64,000 nucleotides of DNA from DSUN01 sp035527715. Its GTDB lineage: Bacteria > Planctomycetota > PUPC01 > DSUN01. Shown one piece after another: positions 26,983 to 35,538 of the stretch (its first letter is position 1; the number at the start of each line of letters is the position of its first letter). A program made the translations under genes and the position numbers. Below the pieces are notes generated by a model. The model did not search any database and had not been told where the DNA came from. It saw only the letters and a list, made by a program, of their open reading frames with translations. The DNA lies in contig DATKZY010000190.1 of assembly GCA_035527715.1 (NCBI GenBank), positions 15,288 through 79,287 of the forward strand, written 5' to 3'.

Positions 26983-27001
26983 TGACGTGCCTGGCGCGTC
27001 A
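26983..27001. promoter_or_regulatory. Operator-like palindrome upstream of the sialidase-like gene
   Basis: TGACGTGCCTGGCGCGTCA, one mismatch from the 23760 copy. It lies between the predicted promoter (27040-27067) and the start codon, i.e. in the leader. Confidence 0.5.
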
Positions 27002-27039
27002 GCCCCTTTGCCTCATTCATCCACACCCGCCCTCGAGCC

Positions 27040-27067
27040 ATTATCCTGCGCGGAGTGGGAAAGTCAA
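27040..27067 (-). promoter_or_regulatory. Sigma70-type promoter for the sialidase-like gene
   Basis: TTGACT (27067-27062), 16-base spacer, GATAAT (27045-27040). Confidence 0.62.
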
Positions 27068-27296
27068 ACACCCGCTTCATCCTCTTCGCTCAAGGTGTTC
27101 AAGATGATCACGCGCGCGCAACGGGGGGTGAGCATCTTGGCGGGGCGGGGTGGCCGGGGGGAGCCGTGCCATAAGCCACAGGGGCGCAAGGACATGTGAT
27201 ACTGCACTGCCCCGGCGCCCGACACCCATGGGCTGCGGCAAGATGATCACGCCTCTCCGGATCCGCCTTGGCGCTTCTTGTGGCCCTCCCCCTTTA

Positions 27297-27307
27297 CTGG
27301 CACGTCA
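27297..27307. promoter_or_regulatory. Half-site of the 19-base palindrome
   Basis: CTGGCACGTCA, the right half of the 23760 palindrome, 18 bases upstream of the -35 of the Kelch-like gene. The rest of the stretch 26950-27407 holds promoters and no ORF. Confidence 0.35.
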
Positions 27308-27324
27308 AACTAAGCCCTGTGCTC

Positions 27325-27353
27325 TTGACAGAGCGGTCCCGTCCGCCTACGAT
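27325..27353 (+). promoter_or_regulatory. Sigma70-type promoter for the Kelch-like gene
   Basis: TTGACA (27325-27330), 17-base spacer, TACGAT (27348-27353), 55 bases before the GTG start. Confidence 0.6.
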
Positions 27354-27407
27354 TGCGGCGTGAAGGGGGAGAGGGGGCATTCTGCTCTTCTGTCCGGAGG
27401 AGACGAG

Positions 27408-28625
27408 GTGAGCAAGTGGGCTTGTGTCCTGGGCATGCTGGCCGCGCTGGCCACCAGCACGACCGCGGCGCGAGCGGCCGGAGTCGAGCCGGCCTTGGAG
27501 CCGGACGGGGAGCTTCTGGCGAGGATCGCCGCCCTGCCGGCGAACACCTGGATGAAGTTGCCGCCGCCGAAGGTGACCGGCGACCTGGACTGGGTGAGTG
27601 CCTTCGACTGGAACAGCATGCGGCGGGTCGGGCCGTACGGGCGCGACTACAGCAACAAGATGGCCTGGATGCCCGACCGCAAGCGGGCGATCTACGCCGG
27701 CGGCGGCCACAACATCCGGCCCTACAACGACGTCTGGGAGTACGACCTGGCGGCCAACATCTGGGTCTGCCTCTACGGCGCGGACCCGCCGGCGCACGGG
27801 AGGCCGCCGGAGTGGATCAAGGAGAACCTGGCGATCGAGGACGGGGTCCTCAAGACCCGGCGCGGCGGCCCGCCCAGGCTGAGCCACACGTTCGACGGCT
27901 GGAACTATGATTCGCAGCGGCGGGTGGCCTTCATGCCCGAGTCGCTGCGCGGCGCGGTATTCGTCAACAGCAAGGTTGTGGCGCAGGGACTGGGCATGAC
28001 CGACGCCGAGCTGGCGGCCCGCTGGAAGCCGGCGCCCTACCTCCTGACCTTCGACCCCTACGGACGCAAGTGGGGCTACATCACGGAGAACGTCCCCCTG
28101 TGCGGGCGCGACCCGTCCGCCCGCTATATCGCTCACCTGAAGTCCTATTGGGTGAGCTCCAGTGAACTGGCCCTCTACGATCCGGACGCGCGAACGAAGA
28201 AGAAGCTCTCGAAGAAGGACGGCGGGGGCGGCTATGCCTCGTCAACCGCCTACGACCCCGACACCCGGAGCGTCGTGGTCATCGTGCCGCCGGGCAAGGA
28301 GGGCACGGCCCCGACGTGGGTCTACTCCTTCGACACGGAAACCTGGCGGCTGGCCCAGCCCAAGGCGCCGACCGGCGGGCGGTCCAGCTCGTGCTACTTC
28401 GACTACGACAGCGCGGCCAAGTGCTGTGTGCTGTTCACCACCAACGTGAAGCCCCACATGTGGCTCTATGAAGTGACGGCCAACGAATGGACGCCGGTCG
28501 AGACCCAAGGCCCGCAGCCGTCCACGGGATACATGATCGGCTACTACGATCCGGCGCGGGACGTGGTTGTGCACTACAGCAACGGGGATGTCTGGGTCTG
28601 CCGCGCCAAGAAGGTCAGGAAGTAG
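27408..28625 (+). CDS. Secreted Kelch-like beta-propeller protein
   Basis: 405 aa, GTG start at 27408 with a GGAGGAG SD and a signal peptide ending ARAAG. Repeated blade-like segments (AIYAGGGHNIRPYNDVWEYD, then TWVYSFDTETWRL and HMWLYEVTANEWTPV) resemble Kelch/galactose-oxidase propellers. No copper-oxidase ligands are seen, so it is probably a binding protein. It lies divergently from the sialidase-like gene and shares its regulatory palindrome half-site. Confidence 0.7.
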   Translation: MSKWACVLGMLAALATSTTAARAAGVEPALEPDGELLARIAALPANTWMKLPPPKVTGDLDWVSAFDWNSMRRVGPYGRDYSNKMAWMPDRKRAIYAGGGHNIRPYNDVWEYDLAANIWVCLYGADPPAHGRPPEWIKENLAIEDGVLKTRRGGPPRLSHTFDGWNYDSQRRVAFMPESLRGAVFVNSKVVAQGLGMTDAELAARWKPAPYLLTFDPYGRKWGYITENVPLCGRDPSARYIAHLKSYWVSSSELALYDPDARTKKKLSKKDGGGGYASSTAYDPDTRSVVVIVPPGKEGTAPTWVYSFDTETWRLAQPKAPTGGRSSSCYFDYDSAAKCCVLFTTNVKPHMWLYEVTANEWTPVETQGPQPSTGYMIGYYDPARDVVVHYSNGDVWVCRAKKVRK

Positions 28626-28642
28626 GTGTGGCCCCCCACCCC

Positions 28643-29914
28643 TCACAGCCTCCACGGCTCGCGCATGGCGCGGGAGAGGCGGCGGTTGGCCTCGTCGTCG
28701 CCGAGGAATTGCTCCTTGTCGGGGTTCCAGCGGAGCCGACGCTTGAGGCGAAGGGCGATGTCGGCCAGGAGGCAGAGGGTGGTGGAGCGGTGGGCGACTT
28801 CGGCAGGGGCAACGGTCTCGCGGCGGCTCCGGACGCAGTCGAGGAAGTTGCCCGAGTGGTCGCGGGACTCGCAGAGGCGGATGTCGTTGGGCTTGAACTG
28901 CACCTTGAGCAGCGATTCGGGCTGGCCGAGGTACGACGCGGCGTTGCCCTGGGCCATGGCCCAGCCCTCCGTGCCCTCGAAGCGGGCGCCGACCTCGGGC
29001 GAGTTCACGTTGTCGTGCGTGCTCGTGAAGATGAGCTTCACGCCGTTCGCATAGCGGAATGTCACGTTCCAGTCAATCGCCGTGTCGTTGTAGCCGTCGG
29101 TGGGGAAGGTGCCTGTGCCCTCGATCTCGAGGGGGCCGGTGCGGTCGGTGCCGTTGCCCCACTGGGCGATGTCGAGGGGGTGGACGCCGCAGCCGGAGAT
29201 CCAGCCGGCCGTGTAGTCGGAGCGGAACTGCCAGCCGCCGCCGCCGACGCTCTGGCCCATGAAGGGCGACCAGGGGGCGGGGCCGAGCCACAGCTCGTGG
29301 TCGAGCTGAGGCGGCACAGGCACAGGCTTGCGGATGCCGCACTGGTGCCCGCCGCGCTCGCAGACGCGGATGGTGTGGACCTTGCCGATGTAGCCGTTGA
29401 GGGCCAGCTCGCAGACGTGGCGGAAGCCGAAGTAGGAGCGCTGGTGGGTGCCGTGCTGGAAGACGCGGCCGTAGCGACGGGCCGTGTCCGCAAGGGCTCG
29501 CCCCTCCTGAATGGTCACGGAGAGAGGCTTCTCGCAATAGACGTCCTTGCCGTTCTTGAAGGCGGCGATGGACAGGAGCACGTGCCAGTGGTCGGGGCTG
29601 GCGATGGTCACGGCGTCAATGTCGTCGCGGGTCACAACGTCGCGGAAGTCGGTCGTGGGGTAGGGCTTGCTGGGGAGGGCCTGGCTCATCCGCTCGGCCC
29701 GGTCGCGCCAGGTATCGCACACGGCGATGGCCTCCGAGACGTTCGGCCGCACGAAGGAGCGGAGGATGCCGCTGCCGCGTCCGCCGAGGCCGATGAAGCC
29801 CATGCCGATGCGGTCGTTGGCCCCGAAGGCGGACGCCTTGAGGATGAGCGGCGCGGCGGGGGCCGCCAGCGTGCCCCGCAGAAAGCCACGGCGCGAAAGC
29901 CGTACGCGCGTCAT
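28643..29914 (-). CDS. Tat-exported Gfo/Idh/MocA-family oxidoreductase
   Basis: 423 aa, ATG 29914 with an AGGAGA SD. Twin-arginine signal MTRVRLSRRGFLRGT, then a Rossmann motif GFIGLGGRGSG (40-49) and the family lysine in YCEKPLS (E128-K-P). Typical of the large planctomycete group of exported NAD(P)-dependent sugar oxidoreductases, acting on sugars or inositols in the periplasm with a bound cofactor. Substrate unknown. Confidence 0.9.
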   Translation of the reverse strand: MTRVRLSRRGFLRGTLAAPAAPLILKASAFGANDRIGMGFIGLGGRGSGILRSFVRPNVSEAIAVCDTWRDRAERMSQALPSKPYPTTDFRDVVTRDDIDAVTIASPDHWHVLLSIAAFKNGKDVYCEKPLSVTIQEGRALADTARRYGRVFQHGTHQRSYFGFRHVCELALNGYIGKVHTIRVCERGGHQCGIRKPVPVPPQLDHELWLGPAPWSPFMGQSVGGGGWQFRSDYTAGWISGCGVHPLDIAQWGNGTDRTGPLEIEGTGTFPTDGYNDTAIDWNVTFRYANGVKLIFTSTHDNVNSPEVGARFEGTEGWAMAQGNAASYLGQPESLLKVQFKPNDIRLCESRDHSGNFLDCVRSRRETVAPAEVAHRSTTLCLLADIALRLKRRLRWNPDKEQFLGDDEANRRLSRAMREPWRL

Positions 29915-29954
29915 GGGTAATCTCCTCTGCCAGAGCCAGGCGAAGAACAAGAGC

Positions 29955-30462
29955 TTCAACCGCGGATTACGCGGATGGCCGCGGATGGGAAGAGCCGGGG
30001 TCCGGCGCTTCCCGCACAATTCGCTTCCAGTCGAGCTTGGCGCGCTTGAAGTTGAGGAGGAGCGCCACGTTCAGATTCGTGATGGACAGATAGCCGATCA
30101 TCTGAGCCATGTGGGTCTCGTGGAAGGCGAGGGCGACCTTCGTGTCCACGATCACAAGGTCGTCAACGATCATGTCCGGGATCAACGTCCCTACCAACTC
30201 GCCTCTGTAGTACACGGGAAACTGCTTCTGCTGGTCTACCCTGTGTCCACGGCAGCGGAGCTCAACAGAGAGGGCGTTCTCATAGACCTTCTCATCGAGG
30301 CCCGGCTTTAGCTCGTTGAGGACCATCATCGCCGAGCCAATGATCTCCTCGGTCAGCTTCTCGTGCAGCAGCGCTTGGTTCACTGCTGTCTCCTGAGAGG
30401 AAGGCTCGACCCTTCGGCCGCCTCTGTCCTATCCGCGCCCATCCGCGTAATCCGCGGTTGAA
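29955..30462. mobile_element. ~508-base cassette with 31-base terminal inverted repeats and a GxxExxY gene
   Basis: Left end 29955-29985 and right end 30432-30462 are inverted copies matching at 30 of 31 positions, built from TTCAACCGCGGATTACGCGG and continuing ATGG-CGCGGA. The GxxExxY gene lies inside, with its last codons and stop in the left repeat. Organised like a MITE-type or gene-carrying cassette; no transposase is present and no target duplication was established. Confidence 0.6.
29967..30383 (-). CDS. GxxExxY family protein
   Basis: 138 aa, GTG start at 30383 with a CAGGAGA SD. Contains GLDEKVYENAL (the G-x-x-E-x-x-Y motif), then VYYRGELVGTLIPDMIVDDLVIVDTKV and ending in NLNVALLLNFKRAKLDWKRI. 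GxxExxY proteins are small, often multi-copy PVC-bacterial proteins of unknown function; the D-x-D/E-x-K spacing (PDMIVDDLVIVDTK) is reminiscent of a PD-(D/E)XK nuclease core. Stop codon falls in a terminal inverted repeat. Confidence 0.82.
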   Translation of the reverse strand: MNQALLHEKLTEEIIGSAMMVLNELKPGLDEKVYENALSVELRCRGHRVDQQKQFPVYYRGELVGTLIPDMIVDDLVIVDTKVALAFHETHMAQMIGYLSITNLNVALLLNFKRAKLDWKRIVREAPDPGSSHPRPSA

Positions 30463-30479
30463 TCTCCTCTGCTCGCGGC

Positions 30480-32639
30480 TCACCGCTGAACGCGGCTCAC
30501 AGCCCCCTGGAGTGCCCGGGAGTAGAGCTGCTCGAACTCGAAGGCGCTGCGGAGGAGGCCAGTGGGGGTGTCGTAGTCGAAGGGTTCAAGGAGGACGAGG
30601 TGTTGGCCCTCCGGATCACGGGGCGCGAGGAGGAGGGTGGAGGGGAAGCGGCGAACGCCATATGCCTTGAGGAAGGCGGCATGCTCGGGGCGATCGGCGT
30701 CGAGGCGGACCTCGAGCAAGTCCGACCCTGTGAGCTTCGAGATGGCGGGCGTGGCGCCGAGCAGGGCCTCGAAGCGCCGGCTGGTGAGGGACGACGTGGC
30801 GAGGACGTGGCAGAGGACCATGCGGCCGCCCTCCTTCGCCTGCTGGAAGGCGGCCTTGAGGTCGGCGTTCTGCTCGCGCACCTGGTAGGGGACGGGCTTC
30901 GGGGCGCCGTCGAGGGCGAGGAGCAGGCGCGGCCGAAAGGCGGGGTCCACGGGGTAGTCCGAGGCGGTCATCCGCACGTCGTGCCTGCCCATCTTCCAGT
31001 CGTCGCCGACAGGCTCGATGGCGATGCCGTGGTTGGGCCAGGAGCCGTCGAGCCATTTCGCTGCGGCGGCGGTGAGGTCGAGGGCGAGCCAGCCCGGCTT
31101 CTCGATGGATAGTGTGCCGAGTGGCTCGGGCTGCCGGTCGCTGGGGCCGGCGTAGAGGGGCTGCTCCCAGTTCTCGGTGTCGCCGACAGGATAGAGCTTG
31201 CGGCCGCCGAGGGGCTTCAGCTCGTTGGTGCCGTTGAGGCCGCCCACGACGCCCACGACGCCCTCGCTCCAGCGCTTCTTGAGGGCGATGACGCGATAGC
31301 GGAGGTCGGCCTTGCGGTCGAGCTCCTCCACGTTGAGCATCAGGAGAGCTTTCGCGAGCTTCGCGTCGCGGGGCAGCATCGAGAGGTCGAAGGCGATGAG
31401 GGTTCGGCGCCCCTCGCCGCCGAGGTGGAGCTGGTAGCGCATGTCGGTGCCGTAGGAGAGGTCGGTTCCGCTGTTGGTGCACGAGCCGCCGAAGCCCTTC
31501 TCGGGCCGGCCGTCGCCGAAGTAGACGTCGCGTGCGCCATCGTAGGCCGCGATGCCGAGCTGGGGCAGGGGCGCGCCCTGCCACAGCTCGACCACCGTGG
31601 CCTGCGGATGCCGCCTGCGAAGCTCGGCCGTGGCGGGCAGCTCGGCCACGGGCTTGCCGAAATCGGGGTTCTCGAAGGTGAACGGCATCCGCTTCACGAA
31701 CGTGCCCACGGTCGGGCCGGCGTCGAGCGAGATGACCACGTGAGAGGGGCCGGGGCGATGGAACCTGGTGAGGAGCGAACTGCTCCTCTTGGTGCCCCCT
31801 CAGTAGTCGCGGAAGACGACGGGTGTGATATGTGGCTTCTCGCCATCGCCCGGTGTCTCGATCCAGCCGCGGATGCCTCGGACGCCGCCCGAGACCCAGC
31901 ACTGGCTCTGGGCGAAGACGACCGGCGGCGACGACCCGGCGAAGAAGGGCACCGCGCCGTCCAGCTCGATCTTCGCCCCCGGGCGCAGCGTGGCCCCGAC
32001 GCCGTTCTCGTAGACGTTGTGGCGGCCATTGTGTGTGACGACGAAGTTCTCGTTGCGTAGCGCGAACTCGTTGCCGCCGACGCGGAAGACGGGGGCCTCG
32101 CTCTTCAGCGTGCCCCAGGGCACCGTGCCGTCGGAGCACGACAGCCTGGTCTGCCACGAGCCGTCCTTCGCCGCGACAGTGACCTGGAGGAAGGAGCTGA
32201 CGACGGCGAGGGTGTAGTCGAACGTGGGGTCGGGCACGTCGAGCTTGCGCTCCGTCACCAGGCCCTTGCCCCAGGCGGTGATGTGGAAGGTCACGAGGGG
32301 CTGGCCCTTCGCCTCCTTGGTTGGGCTGGGCTTGTCGAGGACGAAGCGTTCCCCGGGCTCCGTGATGTCGCGGTTCGCGTTCAGGTCAACGTAAAGCGTG
32401 TCCACGCCGGCGCCGAGGCCCTTCGATTCGTCGGCCACGAGGGCGATGACCGTCTTTCCCTCGGGGCCGAAAGCGAGGAAGCGATAGGCCGGCTTCAGCG
32501 AGCCGTACCTCGGCTCCTTCAGCCTGCGGTCAATCGCCGCGTGGTCGAAGGTCGGCTTCGGCTCGGGGCAGGGCATCTCAACCGCTGCCGCAAGCCGCCA
32601 CGTCGCGACCAGGATGAGCGGCCCCAGCATTCTGCTCAC
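30480..32639 (-). CDS. Secreted multidomain protein with in-frame TGA; candidate new selenoprotein
   Basis: If the TGA at 31800-31802 is read as selenocysteine, this is one 719-residue protein (Sec280). GTG start at 32639 with an AAGGAG SD and a signal peptide. Residues ~20-279 are an unrecognised domain (DLNANRDITEPGERF). The TGA context is FRDY-[TGA]-GGTKRSSS, giving a possible U-x-x-T redox motif. The frame then stays open with strong GC3 bias into a DNRLRE-like domain (~375-570) and a thioredoxin-like C-terminus (~590-719) lacking a CxxC. A hairpin with an AGUUC loop follows the TGA. The downstream half has no SD at its possible starts (GTG 31739, ATG 31688), so it is not obviously a separate gene. 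Alternative: two adjacent genes. BrnTA lies 31 bases upstream. Confidence 0.62.
31770..31788 (-). promoter_or_regulatory. SECIS-like hairpin after the second TGA
   Basis: On the mRNA, GAGGAGC-AGUUC-GCUCCUC is a perfect 7-bp stem with the same 5-nt loop as the msrA hairpin. It begins 11 nt after the TGA, with the loop GU at +20/+21. Confidence 0.6.
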
Positions 32640-32670
32640 GGGTGGCTCCTTGAACCTTCGGTGAAGGGAC

Positions 32671-32889
32671 TCACCGCGACCACTCGAGCGAGGGCGTGCG
32701 CCCGGACTCCACGCAATCCGCCAGGTAGAGGTTGATCAGCTTTTGGTAGGGGATGCCGGTCTGCACGGCGAGCTTCTTGAAGTAGTCAATCACGTCTGTG
32801 CCCATTCGGATGGTCACCTGCCGGGTGAGCCGCTTGGCAAAGCGGTTGGGCCTGCTCTTCATCTTGGAGAGGTCGTACTCCCGCTTCAT
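32671..32889 (-). CDS. brnA: BrnA-like CopG-type antitoxin
   Basis: 72 aa, ATG 32889 with an AGGAGG SD. Ribbon-helix-helix pattern: RQVTIRMGTDVIDYFKKLA then GIPYQKLINLYL. Antitoxin of a BrnT/BrnA type II system; normally binds and neutralises BrnT and represses the operon. Its start overlaps the BrnT stop by 4 bases. Confidence 0.85.
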   Translation of the reverse strand: MKREYDLSKMKSRPNRFAKRLTRQVTIRMGTDVIDYFKKLAVQTGIPYQKLINLYLADCVESGRTPSLEWSR

Positions 32890-33182
32890 TGTGCACCTCC
32901 TGGGTAATGAGTGCTCTCCCTCATGGTCGCCTTCCGGGCGGAGATGATCCGGATGAGCGATGATCTCTCCCGGTAAGCGCAACTGACCATCAAGAGCCGG
33001 AGCCGGCGACTGTGGCCAAGAATGAGGAACCGCTCCTCAGTGGCGGAATGCTCTTCGTCGTAGAACTCGACTGCGTTGGGATCCAGGAAGACCGTCCGCG
33101 CCTCCTCAAAGGAGACGGCGTGCTTGCTTCGGTTTGCTCTCTCCTTCCACGGATCCCACTCAAAGGTCAGGTCGTCTGCCAT
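32886..33182 (-). CDS. brnT: BrnT-family RNase toxin
   Basis: 98 aa from ATG 33182. FEWDPWKERANRSKHAVSFEEA and the central EERFLILGHSRRLRLLMVSCAYRE strand pattern are diagnostic for BrnT, an RelE-like ribonuclease toxin, ending in RIISARKA. A promoter overlaps the start, leaving little or no leader; an in-frame ATG 27 bases upstream lies within that promoter. The 3' end overlaps brnA. Confidence 0.85.
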   Translation of the reverse strand: MADDLTFEWDPWKERANRSKHAVSFEEARTVFLDPNAVEFYDEEHSATEERFLILGHSRRLRLLMVSCAYRERSSLIRIISARKATMRESTHYPGGAQ

Positions 33183-33185
33183 GAA

Positions 33186-33214
33186 AGTATACCTACAGTG
33201 TATGTACAAATCAA
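33186..33214 (-). promoter_or_regulatory. Promoter of brnTA, probably leaderless
   Basis: TTGATT (33214-33209), 17-base spacer, TATACT (33191-33186). The -10 is only 3 bases from ATG 33182. The spacer contains an imperfect dyad (GTACATACACTGTAGGTATA) that may be the autorepression site. Confidence 0.58.
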
Positions 33215-35445
33215 GGGCCGCGGCGGTAGAGGACGGGGCGGTCCATCGGCTCGGTGAGAAGCGGCTCGCCGGCCGCCGGCCTGTCGCCGATCATGTGCCA
33301 CTTGTCGGGGGCGACGCCGCGGCCGGCGAAATAGTCGTCGGAGCCCTCGCCCGCAAGGCGCGGGCTGTCCACGGCATTGGCGATGAGGAAGTTCGGCGTG
33401 CGTTCCACGCGGAAGAGCGCGGTGCCCTCGAAGGCGGCGGCGTTGCCGCCGTAGCCGAAGATGCGCACGTGGTCGGAATCGCGGATCCACACGATGGGGC
33501 AGTTGCCCTCGCCCTTGACGCCGTAGAGCGAGGCGTGCTGCGCGCGGCGGATCTCCATGTTTGCCTCGCCCCGGGCGTGCTCGGGGTTGCACTGGTAGAT
33601 CGCCAGCGGCTCGGAGGTGCCCTCGACCAGAAGATGCCGGTACCCAGCCGCCTGGTGGGTGTAGCTCTCGCCGTAGAAGTTGTACCAGCGCCCGCCGCCG
33701 TGGCCGCGGATCGCCACGAGGGGCACGCCGAGCGCCTGCGGCTCCTGGCCCTGGGGCGGGCGGGCGAACCCGCCGAGCGGCCGCCGCAGGAACTCCACCG
33801 CGCGGCACACCGACTGCCTTCCCGCCCGCCATTCGAGGGCGTAGGCGCCGGGGACGTGATAGGGCGTGAGGATGCCGCAGAAGGCCAGGATCGTCTCCGC
33901 ATCGGCGTCGTCCGCCGCCCGCACAAGGGGGCATGGGTGGGCGGGGTCCGCGAAGTCGCCCTCGGGACCGCGGGCGAGGAGGATCGAGAGGTGCTGGCCG
34001 ACGCCGATGAGCTTCGTCGCGGGCCGCAGCACGAGGGAGCGGGTGACCCGGTAATAGCCCTTGGGCAGGAACACGAGGTCGTGCTCGGCGATGGCGCGCT
34101 GGAGGGCCGCCGTGTCGTCGGCCTGGCCGTCTCCCTTCGCGTTGTACGGCGCGGCCTTGACGTTGGCGACGCCCTTCTCCTGGAAGTGCGGGAACTCAAT
34201 CGGCCACAGATGCCGCGACTGGAGGTCGGCGGGCGGTGCGTCCCCAGGCACGACGGACAGCACATCCGCTGTCTGTCGGATGCCGTCGAGGTAGATGGGG
34301 GCCTGATACTGGAGCTTCTTCCACAGCGGCGGGGCGATGCCGTGGGCGTACTCGCGGACGCGTGTCCAGCCGGTCGGGTTGCCGGGCAGCTTCGAGCCGT
34401 CGGGATTGGCGGCGATGCGGGCCGCGCCCTGGACGTAGACGTTGTTCAGGTAGACGCTCCGCTCGGAGCTGAGGACGACGGTGTCGGGGCTTTCGCAGAC
34501 GATCTCGCTGTCCACGAGGCACACCTGGCCATTGTGGACCGCCCAGGTGGGGGCCGTGGCGCGGACGAGCGGGCCTTCCGCGCGCGAGACGATCTTCACG
34601 CCGACGGCCGCGAGGGCCTGGCGGCCGGCGTAGAGGATGGCGGCATCGGTCTGGCCGATGAGCGTGACGCCGCACACGGTGGGCGCCGGCTGGGTCTCGC
34701 GCAGGTCGAGGCCGATGCGGCCGCCGAGGACAGTCACGTTCGCGTGGCTGCCGCCCGAGCCGGCGCCGCCCTCGAGGCCAGTGAGGCCGTGCGTCGCGTC
34801 AATCGTGCAGTCCTGCACGCCCGAGCCCTGCGCGGCCCGATGGCGGATGGCCACCGCGCCCGGGTTGCCTTCGCCGATGGACACGTCAATGTTCACGAGC
34901 ATCTGGTTCATCGAGATGTTGGGCTGGGGCTTCGTCGGGCCGTCTTCCATCGAGCGCGCCCAGAAGTGGATCACATACTTCGGCCTTGCCGGGTCGCCGA
35001 AACGGGGCGAGCGGGGCGCGAGGACGATCTTCGGGCGGGCGCCCTCGCGCGAGCCGACCAGCAGGCACGGGTGCATCCGCCCACCCACGACCATGCGATT
35101 CGAGCGCTGGTAGAGGTCCTGGATGCAGGAGAGCGTGTCGGAGACCAGATAGGTGCCTGGCGGGAAGAAGCAGACCATCTGGGCGTCCCGCGCCAGGACG
35201 ATGGCACGCTGGAGGGCGGCCGTGGAATCCGTCCTGCCCGTCGCGTCGGCGCCGAAGGGCGCCGCCGTCACGTCCACCAGGCCCATCGCGGCGAGCGCCC
35301 GGTTGCTCAGCTCGGCCGGCACGGCCAGGCTGATGCCGTCGGCGAACGGCTCGCGAACCGTCGGGCGGGTGTAGGGGGCGAGTTCCTGCGTGAACGGCGT
35401 GCCGCACAACACCAAGTGCGCCGCCAGCGAGAACACAGCAAGCAT
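33211..35445 (-). CDS. Secreted pectate-lyase-like (Pectate_lyase_3) protein
   Basis: 744 aa, ATG 35445 with a GGAGG SD; signal peptide ends LVLCGTPF. Two copies of the G-D-G-x-D-D-T-x-A-x-x-x-A-I signature are visible: FGADATGRTDSTAALQRAI (near ~60) and NAKGDGQADDTAALQRAI (near ~430), so two beta-helix domains. Such proteins bind or cleave polygalacturonate or related polymers; no catalytic residues can be assigned. Divergent from the CBM9/SGNH gene. Confidence 0.75.
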   Translation of the reverse strand: MLAVFSLAAHLVLCGTPFTQELAPYTRPTVREPFADGISLAVPAELSNRALAAMGLVDVTAAPFGADATGRTDSTAALQRAIVLARDAQMVCFFPPGTYLVSDTLSCIQDLYQRSNRMVVGGRMHPCLLVGSREGARPKIVLAPRSPRFGDPARPKYVIHFWARSMEDGPTKPQPNISMNQMLVNIDVSIGEGNPGAVAIRHRAAQGSGVQDCTIDATHGLTGLEGGAGSGGSHANVTVLGGRIGLDLRETQPAPTVCGVTLIGQTDAAILYAGRQALAAVGVKIVSRAEGPLVRATAPTWAVHNGQVCLVDSEIVCESPDTVVLSSERSVYLNNVYVQGAARIAANPDGSKLPGNPTGWTRVREYAHGIAPPLWKKLQYQAPIYLDGIRQTADVLSVVPGDAPPADLQSRHLWPIEFPHFQEKGVANVKAAPYNAKGDGQADDTAALQRAIAEHDLVFLPKGYYRVTRSLVLRPATKLIGVGQHLSILLARGPEGDFADPAHPCPLVRAADDADAETILAFCGILTPYHVPGAYALEWRAGRQSVCRAVEFLRRPLGGFARPPQGQEPQALGVPLVAIRGHGGGRWYNFYGESYTHQAAGYRHLLVEGTSEPLAIYQCNPEHARGEANMEIRRAQHASLYGVKGEGNCPIVWIRDSDHVRIFGYGGNAAAFEGTALFRVERTPNFLIANAVDSPRLAGEGSDDYFAGRGVAPDKWHMIGDRPAAGEPLLTEPMDRPVLYRRGP

Positions 35446-35463
35446 TCCGGGGCCTCCGAGGCG

Positions 35464-35492
35464 TGGACATTCGATCGCCCTTATAGTATCAT
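35464..35492 (+). promoter_or_regulatory. Possible promoter for the 35539 gene
   Basis: TGGACA (35464-35469), 17-base spacer, TATCAT (35487-35492) in the 93-base divergent gap. Confidence 0.35.
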
Positions 35493-35538
35493 CGCGGCAC
35501 ATGCGAGGCAACAACCCGTGGCGGCAAGGAGGCGCGTG

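Noticed and set aside
33076..35538. Long plus-strand extension upstream of the CBM9/SGNH gene
   Set aside because: It is antisense to the pectate-lyase-like gene; the real gene starts at ATG 35539 with AAGGAGG and a signal peptide.
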